From Acidithiobacillus_B sp049965315 (GTDB taxonomy: Bacteria > Pseudomonadota > Gammaproteobacteria > Acidithiobacillales > Acidithiobacillaceae): a stretch of DNA of 64,000 nucleotides. Positions 33,581 through 41,694 of the stretch are shown here, piece after piece (within the stretch, counting starts at the first letter, position 1; every line of letters starts with the position of its first letter). The notes under the pieces were generated by a model. That model was not told the origin of the DNA. It searched no databases and saw only the letters and a program-made list of their open reading frames with translations. The position numbers and the translations under genes are program-made. Location: assembly GCF_049965315.1 (NCBI RefSeq), contig NZ_JBMFWL010000005.1, forward strand, positions 17,075 through 81,074. Reading direction: 5' to 3'.

Positions 33581-35650
33581 TCAGGCGACCTGACCATAAC
33601 CCAGGCGCCCCCCCAGCCAACGGTGCAACAGCCCCTCCACGGCAGCGGGGTCCTGCGCCAGCAAACGCTCGGCCAGATCGGGAATGCCCGCCAGGAGGGC
33701 TTCATCGCGCAGGAGGTCGGCCACCCGCAGCTGCGCCAGGCCGGTCTGCCGCGTGCCGAGAAACTCTCCCGGCCCGCGCAGTTCCATGTCCTTGCGCGCG
33801 ATCACAAAGCCGTCCTGGCTGCTGCGCATCACCCGCAGGCGCTCCCTGGCCTTGCCCGCCAGGGGCGGATGATAGAGTAGAATGCAGGTGCTTTTGGCCG
33901 CCCCCCTGCCCACCCGCCCACGCAACTGATGCAACTGCGCCAAGCCCAGGCGTTCGGCGTGCTCGATCACCATGAGACTGGCATTGGGCACGTCCACGCC
34001 CACTTCAATGACCGTGGTGGCCACCAGCACCTGCATGGCCCCGGACTGAAAGGCCGCCATCACGGCGGCCTTTTCCGCCCCCTTGAGGCGGCCATGCACC
34101 AAGCCCACGCGGGCGTTGGGCAGTGCCGCCGAAAGCTCCGCAAAGCTTTCCTCCGCCGCCCGCAGTTGCAAGATCTCCGATTCCTCGATGAGGGGACAGA
34201 CCCAATAGATCTGCCGCCCTGCCCCCACCAGATCGCGCATCCGTTCCACCAGTTCCGCACGGCGGCTGTCGGGCATCACCACCGTCTCCACGGGCGTGCG
34301 GCCGGGCGGGAGCTCGTCGATCACCGACAGGTCCAAGTCCGCGTGGATGGTCATGGCCAGAGTGCGCGGAATGGGGGTGGCCGTCATCACCAGGAGGTGC
34401 GGCATACTGCCCTTTTCCTGCAATTGCCGGCGCTGTTCCACGCCGAAGCGATGCTGCTCATCGATGATCACCAGCCCCAGGCGGGCAAAGGCCACCCCTT
34501 CCTGAAACAGGGCCTGGGTGCCGGTGACCACCGCCAGGCGGCCCTCCTCCAGATCCCGCAGGATGCCGCGGCGCTCACCGCTGCGATTGCGCCCCGCCAG
34601 ATGGCCGACGCCGATCCCCAGGGGGGCAAACCACCGGGCGAAGCGATCGCGCAACTGCTCGGCGAGGATCTCCGTAGGCGCCATGAACGCCGCCTGATAC
34701 CCCGCCTCCAGGGCCGTCAGCGTCGCCGCCGCGGCCACCAGGGTCTTGCCCGAACCCACGTCGCCCTGGAGCAAACGGCGCATGGGGCGGGAGCGGCCCA
34801 GATCCCCGCGGATCTCGCTGATGACCCGCTCCTGCGCCCGGGTCGGGGCAAAGGGCAATTGCTGCAAAAATTGCCGCCACAATGCCCCCGGGCCCTGGAG
34901 ACTGGGCGCCGCCGCCCCGCCCTCGGCCGCCCCGGCGCTACGCACGGCCAGGTGGTGGGCCAGGAGCTCTTCCAGGGCCAGCCGCTGCCGGGCCGGATGG
35001 GCCGGAGCAGGGGCGCCGCCCTCCCCTTGATGCAAAAAACGCAGGCCATCGCCCATGCTGGGCAGCGGCGGCGGCAGGAGGCCCCGCAGATAGTCGGGGA
35101 GCTGATCGGCCAGGGGCAAGGCTTGGGCGATCCAGCGGCGCCAGTGCAATTGGGTAATCCCCTCGGTGCTGGGGTAGAAAGGCGTGAGGTGCTGCGGCGC
35201 CTGAAAATCCGCGGTGTCCGCCATGGCCCATTCGGGATGCACCATTTCCAGGCCATGAAATCCCGTGCGCAATTCACCGAAGCACCACAGGCGGCGGCCG
35301 CGCTGCCATTGCCCGCGCATGGCGCCATGGAGATGAAAGAGCCGCAGTTGCATCTGGCCGCTGCCGTCGGCCAAGCGCACCAGCCATTGCTCGCGGCGGC
35401 CCCGCAGGTGCTCCACGTCCAGGATCTCGCCCTCCACCGCGGCCTCCATACCGGGCCGCAGCCCCGCCATGGGATGAATATGGCGGCGATCCTGGTAACG
35501 GCTGGGGAGATGGAAGAGGAGGTCCTGCACCCGGTGCAGGCCCATGCGCTCCAGGCGCTCGGCCAGAGCCGGACCCACCCCGCGCAGGGCGCTGACGGGG
35601 CTATCGGGGGTGAGGGGCGCACCCGCCTTCACGGCATTTCGTCCTCCCAT
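33581..35650 (-). CDS. recG: ATP-dependent DNA helicase RecG
   Basis: RecG remodels branched DNA at stalled replication forks. The 689-residue product has the N-terminal wedge/OB domain (VSALRGVGPALAERLERMGL; LFHLPSRYQDRRHI), Walker A LLQGDVGSGKTLVAA, the DEQH box VIIDEQHRFGVEQR, TATPIPRTLAMT, and the C-terminal helicase motif QLRGRVGRG with ELRGPGEFLGTRQTG. It is last in the yicC-gmk-rpoZ-spoT-ridA operon, as in many proteobacteria. Confidence 0.96.
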   Translation of the reverse strand: MGGRNAVKAGAPLTPDSPVSALRGVGPALAERLERMGLHRVQDLLFHLPSRYQDRRHIHPMAGLRPGMEAAVEGEILDVEHLRGRREQWLVRLADGSGQMQLRLFHLHGAMRGQWQRGRRLWCFGELRTGFHGLEMVHPEWAMADTADFQAPQHLTPFYPSTEGITQLHWRRWIAQALPLADQLPDYLRGLLPPPLPSMGDGLRFLHQGEGGAPAPAHPARQRLALEELLAHHLAVRSAGAAEGGAAAPSLQGPGALWRQFLQQLPFAPTRAQERVISEIRGDLGRSRPMRRLLQGDVGSGKTLVAAAATLTALEAGYQAAFMAPTEILAEQLRDRFARWFAPLGIGVGHLAGRNRSGERRGILRDLEEGRLAVVTGTQALFQEGVAFARLGLVIIDEQHRFGVEQRRQLQEKGSMPHLLVMTATPIPRTLAMTIHADLDLSVIDELPPGRTPVETVVMPDSRRAELVERMRDLVGAGRQIYWVCPLIEESEILQLRAAEESFAELSAALPNARVGLVHGRLKGAEKAAVMAAFQSGAMQVLVATTVIEVGVDVPNASLMVIEHAERLGLAQLHQLRGRVGRGAAKSTCILLYHPPLAGKARERLRVMRSSQDGFVIARKDMELRGPGEFLGTRQTGLAQLRVADLLRDEALLAGIPDLAERLLAQDPAAVEGLLHRWLGGRLGYGQVA

Positions 35651-35677
35651 GGATCCGGCTCCGCGCCGGACAGGGCC

Positions 35678-35887
35678 CTAGTCGGGCAGGGATTCACGCT
35701 GCGCCCACTCGTCGAGAAGGGCGTCGAGATTGAGATGGTGCATGACGGCCACCTGCGCCAGCGTCTCCCGCTCGGCAATGAAGCATTCGCCGCAGTGCAC
35801 TCCATGCTCCTCCAGGAGCCGCATCAGGGACGGATGCTCGCTGAGGAGCACACGCACCGGGGTCCGCAGCAAGGCCTCGCGATCCAT
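35678..35887 (-). CDS. DUF1858-like small protein
   Basis: The 69-residue protein contains HGVHCGECFIAERETLAQVA and ends NLDALLDEWAQRE, close to the DUF1858/ScdA-N pattern (CxxC followed by a short helical bundle). CGEC may bind iron or act in thiol redox. It lies between ridA (3 bp from its stop) and recG (27 bp), so it belongs to the operon. Confidence 0.75.
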   Translation of the reverse strand: MDREALLRTPVRVLLSEHPSLMRLLEEHGVHCGECFIAERETLAQVAVMHHLNLDALLDEWAQRESLPD

Positions 35888-35890
35888 GCC

Positions 35891-36280
35891 CTAGCCCTCT
35901 TTCCCGAGGGCGACGACGCCGTCGATCTCCACCAGGGCCCCCCGGGGCAAACCCGCCACCTGGACCACCGCCCGGGCCGGATAGGGCGGTTCGAAAAATG
36001 CCTCCATGGCCTGATTGACCGCCGCAAAGTCCTGCAGATCCATGACGTAGACCTGCAACTTGACGGCGTTTTGCAGGCTGCCGCCCGCCGCCGCGCACAC
36101 CGCCTGGAGGTTGTCCAGGACACGCCGGATCTGCAGCGCAAAATCACCGCTCACCATTTGCCCCGTTGCCGGATCCAGGGGGATCTGACCCGACAGATAG
36201 AGGATATCGTCATGCACCATGCCCTGGCTGTAGGCGCCGATGGCCTGGGGCGCGTGACTGGTATGCACCGGAACTGACAT
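35891..36280 (-). CDS. ridA: RidA-family enamine/imine deaminase
   Basis: RidA hydrolyses reactive 2-aminoacrylate and related imines made by PLP enzymes, in the cytosol. The 129-residue product has the family features IGAYSQGMVHDDILYLSGQI, VLDNLQAVCAAAGGSLQNAV, PARAVVQVAGLPRGALVEID (catalytic Arg in this block). AGGAGCC precedes the ATG at 36280. It lies 36 bp after spoT; RidA next to spoT/recG is a known arrangement. Confidence 0.92.
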   Translation of the reverse strand: MSVPVHTSHAPQAIGAYSQGMVHDDILYLSGQIPLDPATGQMVSGDFALQIRRVLDNLQAVCAAAGGSLQNAVKLQVYVMDLQDFAAVNQAMEAFFEPPYPARAVVQVAGLPRGALVEIDGVVALGKEG

Positions 36281-36316
36281 GATGGCTCCTGTTCTTTGCA
36301 AAAAGGGACGGCTGCC

Positions 36317-38608
36317 CTAGCCCTTGACCCGCTGTACCCGCGACACCATGGGCAAACTGCGCAAACTGCGCATGATCCGGGCGAGATGATCGCGATCATG
36401 GACATCAATGGTAAAGGTGATACCCGTATAAAGTCCATCCTGGGGCTCGATATCCACATGGTCGATATTGGAGCCATCCTCGGAGATATAGGTGGCAATG
36501 CGCGCCAGCACCCCCCGGGCGCTTTCGGCCACCACGCGGATATTCACCGGAAATTCGCCCTGGGCCGACGGATCCCATTGCACATCCACCCAACGATCCC
36601 GGCGTTTGCGCCACTCGCGGATATTGTGGCAATCATGGGTGTGGACCACGACCCCCTTGCCGGCGCTGATGAACCCCAGGATGGGGTCGCCGGGAATGGG
36701 CCGGCAGCAGCGGGCCAGGGTCACCGGCATGCCTTCGGTGCCGCGGATGAGCAGCGGCTTTTTGGCCGTCTCCTCGCGCATCAGGCGCGCCGGCAAAAAC
36801 TGGCTCACGGCCTGCCCCAGACGGCGGGCCGTTTGCACGAGACGGCCGCGGTCCTCGCCCTCGGGGAGCAGCTTGTGGGCCACTACCAGGGGAAACACTT
36901 CTCCCATCCCGATGGCGGCGAGGAGATTGCTTTCGCTCCCCGCCTGAAAGAGCTTGAGGATGCGCTGAAAATCCGCCGGCCCCACGGTCTCCAGGTTGCC
37001 CCCCAGGCTATGCAGGGCCTTGGCCAGCAGGCTGCGCCCCAAGGTCTCGGCATCACTATGCTGCATGGTCTTGAGATAGGCGCGCACATTGGCGCGGGCC
37101 TTGGCCGTCACCACGAAATCCAGCCAACCCGGCTGGGGATGGGCCGAGGCGGCGGTGATGACCTCCACCCGGTCGCCGTTGTTGAGCAAGGAGCGCAACG
37201 GCACATAGACGTCGTTGATCTTGGCCGCCACCGCCTGATCGCCAATGTCCGTGTGCACCGCGTAGGCAAAATCCACCGCGCTGGCCCCCCGCGGCAGGTT
37301 CATGATCTTGCCCTTGGGGGTGAACACGTACACTTCGTCGGGAAAGAGGTCGAGCTTGACGCTCTCCAGGAACTCCTGGGAATCCCCCCCCTGGGTTTGC
37401 AGTTCCAGGAGACGCTGCAGCCAGGCGCGGGCCTGCACCTCGGCATTGAGATTCGCGCCGCCGCTCTTGTACAGCCAATGGGCCGCCACCCCCGCCTCCG
37501 CCACCCGGTGCATGTCCTCGGTGCGGATCTGCACCTCCACCGGATGGCCGAAGGGCCCCAGCAGGACCGTGTGCAGGGATTGATAGCCGTTGGACTTGGG
37601 GATGGCGATATAGTCCTTGAAGCGCCCGGGAATGGGGCGATACAGGCTATGGATGATGCCCAGCACCCGATAACAGGTATCCACGTCCGCCACGATCACC
37701 CGAAAGGCGTGCAGATCGTGAACCGCGCTGAAGGGCAGGCCCTTTTTCTGCATCTTGTGATAAATACTGTAGACATGCTTTTCGCGACCGCTGACCTGCG
37801 CCTCGATCCCTTCCCGGCGCAGCCGCTCCTCCAGGGCCTGCTGGATCTTGACCACCACTTCCTTGCGGTTGCCCCGGGCCGTTTTGATGGCCTCGCTCAG
37901 GGCATGCCAACGCTTGGGATAGAGGTGGGAAAAGGCCAACTCCTCCAGCTCGATGCGAATGGCATGAATGCCCAGGCGCTGGGCGATGGGGGCGTAGATG
38001 TCCAGGGTCTCGCGGGAAATGCGCCGGCGCTTGTCCGCCGTCATCACCCCCATGGTGCGCATGTTGTGCAGCCGATCCGCCAGCTTGATCAAGACCACGC
38101 GGATATCCCGGGACATGGCCAGAAACATCTTGCGGAAGTTCTCGGCCTGGGCCTCTTCCCGCGTCTCGAAACGCACCTGGCCGAGCTTGCTGACCCCGTC
38201 CACCAACTCCGCCACTTCCGCCCCGAAACGCTCGGCCAGGGCTTCCTTGCTGACGTTGCAATCCTCGATGACATCGTGCAGCAAGGCCGCCTGGATCGTG
38301 AACAGGTCCAGTTGCAGCTCCGCCAGGATGCAGGCCACGGCGACGGGATGATGGATATAGGGCTCACCGCTGCGACGGAACTGATCGTGATGGCCGTCCG
38401 CGGCGAACTGATACGCCTCCCGCACCCGCTCCACCTCTTCCGGACCGAGATAGCGAAGCAGCAAGGCGCGCAAGGGGGCGCAGGGATCCTCCAGGGCCGG
38501 AGCGACGGGGGGCAGGCGCAAGATCACGCCCACCCCATGCTCCTCCCCCTGCTCCCCAGCCATCCCGGCCGGGGAGCGCATCACCGCGCCCTCAGGTAAC
38601 TGGTCCAT
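36317..38608 (-). CDS. spoT: Bifunctional (p)ppGpp synthase/hydrolase
   Basis: The RelA/SpoT homologue makes and degrades the stringent alarmone. The 763-residue product has an N-terminal HD hydrolase domain with HHPVAVACILAEL and LLHDVIEDC (HDxxED kept), the synthetase domain with AIPKSNGYQSLHTVL and EVQIRT, a TGS domain (VYVFTPKGKIMNLPRGASAV) and a C-terminal ACT domain ending LRSLPMVSRVQRVKG. Both catalytic sites look intact, matching the single bifunctional enzyme of such bacteria. The start at 38608 overlaps the rpoZ end by 17 bp. Confidence 0.95.
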   Translation of the reverse strand: MDQLPEGAVMRSPAGMAGEQGEEHGVGVILRLPPVAPALEDPCAPLRALLLRYLGPEEVERVREAYQFAADGHHDQFRRSGEPYIHHPVAVACILAELQLDLFTIQAALLHDVIEDCNVSKEALAERFGAEVAELVDGVSKLGQVRFETREEAQAENFRKMFLAMSRDIRVVLIKLADRLHNMRTMGVMTADKRRRISRETLDIYAPIAQRLGIHAIRIELEELAFSHLYPKRWHALSEAIKTARGNRKEVVVKIQQALEERLRREGIEAQVSGREKHVYSIYHKMQKKGLPFSAVHDLHAFRVIVADVDTCYRVLGIIHSLYRPIPGRFKDYIAIPKSNGYQSLHTVLLGPFGHPVEVQIRTEDMHRVAEAGVAAHWLYKSGGANLNAEVQARAWLQRLLELQTQGGDSQEFLESVKLDLFPDEVYVFTPKGKIMNLPRGASAVDFAYAVHTDIGDQAVAAKINDVYVPLRSLLNNGDRVEVITAASAHPQPGWLDFVVTAKARANVRAYLKTMQHSDAETLGRSLLAKALHSLGGNLETVGPADFQRILKLFQAGSESNLLAAIGMGEVFPLVVAHKLLPEGEDRGRLVQTARRLGQAVSQFLPARLMREETAKKPLLIRGTEGMPVTLARCCRPIPGDPILGFISAGKGVVVHTHDCHNIREWRKRRDRWVDVQWDPSAQGEFPVNIRVVAESARGVLARIATYISEDGSNIDHVDIEPQDGLYTGITFTIDVHDRDHLARIMRSLRSLPMVSRVQRVKG

Positions 38609-38867
38609 CCTCTGCACCCACCTCCTCACGGCCCACCGCGCCGGGGAAACTCGCCAGCGGCGGCGGTACCTGCTGGTCCAGGATCTCCCTGCCCACCTTG
38701 CCCGCCGCCACCTCGCGCAGGGCCACGACGGTGGGCTTGTCCCGACCCGGCTCCACCTGCGCCGCCGCCCCCGAGGCCAACTGCCGGGCGCGCCGGGCCG
38801 CCACCAGGGTGAGTTCAAAACGATTATCGACATGCTCCAAACAATCTTCTACCGTTACACGTGCCAT
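38592..38867 (-). CDS. rpoZ: RNA polymerase omega subunit
   Basis: Omega helps assemble beta' and binds ppGpp. The 91-residue product starts MARVTVEDCLEHVDNRFELT and continues LVAARRARQLASGA, the strongly conserved omega signature, followed by DKPTVVALREVAAGKV. GAGGAG precedes the ATG. It lies between gmk and spoT and overlaps the spoT start, the classical order. Confidence 0.96.
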   Translation of the reverse strand: MARVTVEDCLEHVDNRFELTLVAARRARQLASGAAAQVEPGRDKPTVVALREVAAGKVGREILDQQVPPPLASFPGAVGREEVGAEDGPVT

Positions 38868-38947
38868 TCTAGCCTGCTCCTCAAAGATAACTGTTCACCT
38901 TACCCCAAGCCCCGGCTGCTGCGCTAGGGGGGCCGTTCCGCAACGCC

Positions 38948-39580
38948 CTAAAGCCCGAGCAAGGCGCGCAGCCGCCCTTGCAACGCCTGACACTGATGCA
39001 CCGCGCGCAGATGCTCGGCGTGGATGACGGCCTTCAGGTCCGCCAGCGCACGGTCGAAATGGTCGTTGACGACGAGATAGTCGTATTCGTCGTAGTGCAG
39101 CAACTCATCCCTGGCCGCCGCCAGCCGGCGCTGGATGACGGCGTCGCTGTCCTGGCCGCGGCCCCGCAGTCGCGCCTCCAGGGCCGCCAAAGAGGGGGGG
39201 AGGATGAAGATGCTCACCGCCTGCCCCGGGAGCCGTTCGCGCACCTGCCGTGCCCCCTGCCAATCGATCTCCAGCAGGCAGTCGATGCCTGCCAGGAGCT
39301 GGGCCTTGACCCATTGCTCGCTCGTGCCGTAATCGTTGCCGTGGACCCGCGCATGCTCCAGAAAATCACCGCTGCCCGCCATCTCGGCAAAGGTGGCGGG
39401 GCTGACGAAGTGATAATCCGCCCCGTCCACCTCTCCGGGCCGCGGCAGGCGCGTGGTATAGGATACCGAGTCCCGCAAATGGGGCGTGGCCGCCACCAGG
39501 GCCCGCGCCAGGCTGGTCTTGCCCGCGCCGCTGGGCGCCGAGAGGATCCACAGGATACCATGGCTGCTCTGGTCCATCAT
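38948..39580 (-). CDS. gmk: Guanylate kinase
   Basis: Gmk phosphorylates GMP to GDP. The 210-residue product has the P-loop LSAPSGAGKTSLARAL near residue 14, the GMP-binding SVSYTTRLPRPGEVDGADYH, and IFILPPSLAALEARLRGRG (lid). It starts six bases after the yicC stop. It may begin at either of two adjacent ATG codons. Confidence 0.96.
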   Translation of the reverse strand: MMDQSSHGILWILSAPSGAGKTSLARALVAATPHLRDSVSYTTRLPRPGEVDGADYHFVSPATFAEMAGSGDFLEHARVHGNDYGTSEQWVKAQLLAGIDCLLEIDWQGARQVRERLPGQAVSIFILPPSLAALEARLRGRGQDSDAVIQRRLAAARDELLHYDEYDYLVVNDHFDRALADLKAVIHAEHLRAVHQCQALQGRLRALLGL

Positions 39581-39586
39581 GGGCGC

Positions 39587-40450
39587 TCATTCCACATTCT
39601 GCACCTGTTCGCGCATCTGTTCGATGAGCACCTTGAGCTCCACCGCGCCCAGGCTCATGGCCGCGTCGCCGGCCTTGGAAGCCAGGGTATTGGCTTCCCG
39701 ATTGAGCTCCTGAATGAGGAAATCCAGGCGCCGGCCCACGGCTTCCCGCTGCGCCAGGGTGCGCCGCACTTCCAGCAAGTGGGTGTCGAGACGGTCCAGT
39801 TCCTCCGCCACATCCTGGCGCTGGAGATAAAAAACGAGTTCCTGCTCCCAGCGGCTCTGCTCCACCTGCAGCGCCAGGTCCGCCAGACGCGCCTGCAGGC
39901 GGGCGCGCAGGGCGGCCTCCAGTTCCGGCAGGTGCTCGCGCAGGGTGCGGGTCAGGACCCCTATGGCGTCCAGGCGCTCGGTCAGGATGCGCCCCAGACT
40001 CTCCCCTTCCCGCGCCCGGGCGGCCTGCAGTTCGCCCAGGGCGATGTCCAGCAAATCCAGGGTTTCCTGCTCCAATGCCTCGGGATCGGTGCCGGCTGCG
40101 CTGACCATGCCCGGCCAGCGCAGCGCCTCAAAGGACGAAAAACGGGCATCGGGCTGCTCCCAGATCTCGGCCAGTTCGGCGCCGATACCGTGCAGTTCCA
40201 GCGCCAGGGCGCTATTGAGGCGCAGCCCCTCCCCCGCCGCCGGCTGATAACGCAGCCAGGCATCCACCCGGCCACGCGCCAGCTTCGCCTGGATACGCGT
40301 GCGGATGGGGCCTTCCAGGACGCCCAAACCATCGGGCAAGCGTAAACTCAGGTCCAGGAAGCGATGATTCACCGTCCGCAATTCCCAGCTCAGGACACCC
40401 CACGACCCACTGCTTTCGCGGCGCGCAAAGCCCGTCATACTCCGGATCAT
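39587..40450 (-). CDS. yicC: YicC-family endoribonuclease
   Basis: YicC is implicated in RNA decay. The 287-residue product starts MIRSMTGFARRESSGSW and includes ELRTVNHRFLDLSLRLPDGL, and its C-terminus has the DUF1732 block GRRLDFLIQELNREANTLAS. The start at 40450 has GGAGAG upstream; a longer frame to 40537 lacks family support. It is first in the gmk-rpoZ-spoT operon. Confidence 0.93.
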   Translation of the reverse strand: MIRSMTGFARRESSGSWGVLSWELRTVNHRFLDLSLRLPDGLGVLEGPIRTRIQAKLARGRVDAWLRYQPAAGEGLRLNSALALELHGIGAELAEIWEQPDARFSSFEALRWPGMVSAAGTDPEALEQETLDLLDIALGELQAARAREGESLGRILTERLDAIGVLTRTLREHLPELEAALRARLQARLADLALQVEQSRWEQELVFYLQRQDVAEELDRLDTHLLEVRRTLAQREAVGRRLDFLIQELNREANTLASKAGDAAMSLGAVELKVLIEQMREQVQNVE

Positions 40451-40566
40451 GACTCTCTCCAAAATGGACATCATAGCGCGTTGGCATCCGGCAAAGAACC
40501 ACCCTGCCGCCGGGGTCGCCGCCGGCCGATGCGTCATGGCGCCAACGCCGGTTGCCGCGGTTCACC

Positions 40567-40595
40567 TTGACAGGAAAGCATTCGTGTACTAGAGC
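40567..40595 (+). promoter_or_regulatory. Candidate promoter
   Basis: Perfect -35 TTGACA (40567-40572), 17-bp spacer, weak -10 TAGAGC (40590-40595). It points to the gene at 40697. The rest of the 246-bp gap upstream of that gene is unremarkable. Confidence 0.45.
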
Positions 40596-40696
40596 TTAAA
40601 AAGATAACCTTCGTGAATATGCATACCCGCTCCATCATGCCATGCCCCCGCGCCGATCGAGGGATGGCCGGGATGCGGGAACAGGGGGAATGGCAG

Positions 40697-41038
40697 ATGA
40701 CGATGAACGATCAAGACATGCTGTTTGAATGGGATTCCTGGAAATCACACGCCCTGGACCTGGGGGTTGCCGGAGATCTGGCCGAACTGGGGAGGAGCAT
40801 CATGCGGGATGCGTACCTGGAGCGCTGGCCGGAGGAAATCCTGGGGGAATGCGGCTGGTGGGATGATGGCTTCGGCATGCTGGCGCAGGCGCAAAAAAAT
40901 CCTCAGGAAACCAGAAAACGCTGGACGGCCCTGCTGAAGCGCTATGGCCGCCGGCGCACCGCCACTCCCTTGGCGGCACGGTCCCGGGCGCTGCAACTAC
41001 GGTCACGGCTTGCCGGGGAGGAACAGCGGATCGCATGA
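40697..41038 (+). CDS. Hypothetical 113-residue protein
   Basis: The product begins MTMNDQDMLFEWDSWKS and is rich in Trp and acidic residues in the first half (RWPEEILGECGWWDDGFGM), then basic (RKRWTALLKRYGRRRTAT). No signal peptide. AGGGGGA about eight bases upstream favours the ATG at 40697 over earlier in-frame starts. It converges with the cbb operon. No family recognised. Confidence 0.6.
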   Translation: MTMNDQDMLFEWDSWKSHALDLGVAGDLAELGRSIMRDAYLERWPEEILGECGWWDDGFGMLAQAQKNPQETRKRWTALLKRYGRRRTATPLAARSRALQLRSRLAGEEQRIA

Positions 41039-41162
41039 TCCAGGCGTCTTCGGTCAAGGGGAGGGGGCATGCCCGTCGCCCACTCCTTCCCCCAAACGGC
41101 CGCCGGATCGCGGCCATGGGCCGCTCCTGCGCAATGCTCTGCGGGCAGTTGGCGGGACAGGA

Positions 41163-41693
41163 TCAGAGGCGCAGGAGCAGCAGGCGCCAGAGGACTACGG
41201 GCAGGGAGATGGCGCCCACATAACGGCCCACCACCCGGCCGTGGCCGTTCACGAGGATGGATGTGGGCGTCAGCACGACGCCGCCCAGGGTTTGGGCGGC
41301 CTTTCCCGAGCCATCCAGCAAGAGGGGGTAATGGATCCCGTAGCGGAGCGCTGCCTGGCGCAGCGCGGGCGGTGTGGTGCCGGCCACCGCCACCCCGAGC
41401 ACGGTGAAGTGACGGCCGGCCAGGGTTTCCTGCAGCCAGTTCAATGCCGGTATCTCGGCGATGCAGGGTGGGCAGTCGGGCGACCAGAAGTTGATGAGCT
41501 GTACCTGGGCAGGGGGCGAGGTGTATTGCAAGGCAGCGCCCGCAGGAGTCTCCAGGGCCAGCACCGGCAAGGTCCGGGGCGAGGGGCCGGGGGCGGCGCC
41601 GCGCCATTGGGTGAAGGCGTAGACCCCCAGCAACAGCACCAGCAGCACGCCCAGGTCCCGGCCCCAGCGCCATTTTCCGCGTCCCTGCGCCAT
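41163..41693 (-). CDS. TlpA-like membrane-anchored thioredoxin at the end of the cbb operon
   Basis: The 176-residue product has an N-terminal membrane anchor (LGVLLVLLLGVYAFTQW, residues ~14-30) and a periplasm-facing thioredoxin fold with active site INFWSPDCPPCIAEIPALNW (Cys74, Cys77) and a cis-Pro region LTPTSILVNGHGRVVGR. TlpA/ResA-like proteins reduce or oxidise exported thiols, often for cytochrome maturation. The ATG lies one base after the cbbO stop (TGAGATG), so translation is coupled and expression follows RuBisCO. Why a thiol protein is tied to cbbO is unknown. Confidence 0.88.
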   Translation of the reverse strand: MAQGRGKWRWGRDLGVLLVLLLGVYAFTQWRGAAPGPSPRTLPVLALETPAGAALQYTSPPAQVQLINFWSPDCPPCIAEIPALNWLQETLAGRHFTVLGVAVAGTTPPALRQAALRYGIHYPLLLDGSGKAAQTLGGVVLTPTSILVNGHGRVVGRYVGAISLPVVLWRLLLLRL

Positions 41694-41694
41694 C

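Noticed and set aside
33929..36277. Very long plus-strand open frame opposite recG and ridA (similar ones at 36296-38599, 41749-44163, 48457-50454 and 51477-53486)
   Set aside because: They mirror high-GC coding genes on the minus strand that have clear family motifs; the antisense translations show no motifs and no ribosome sites.
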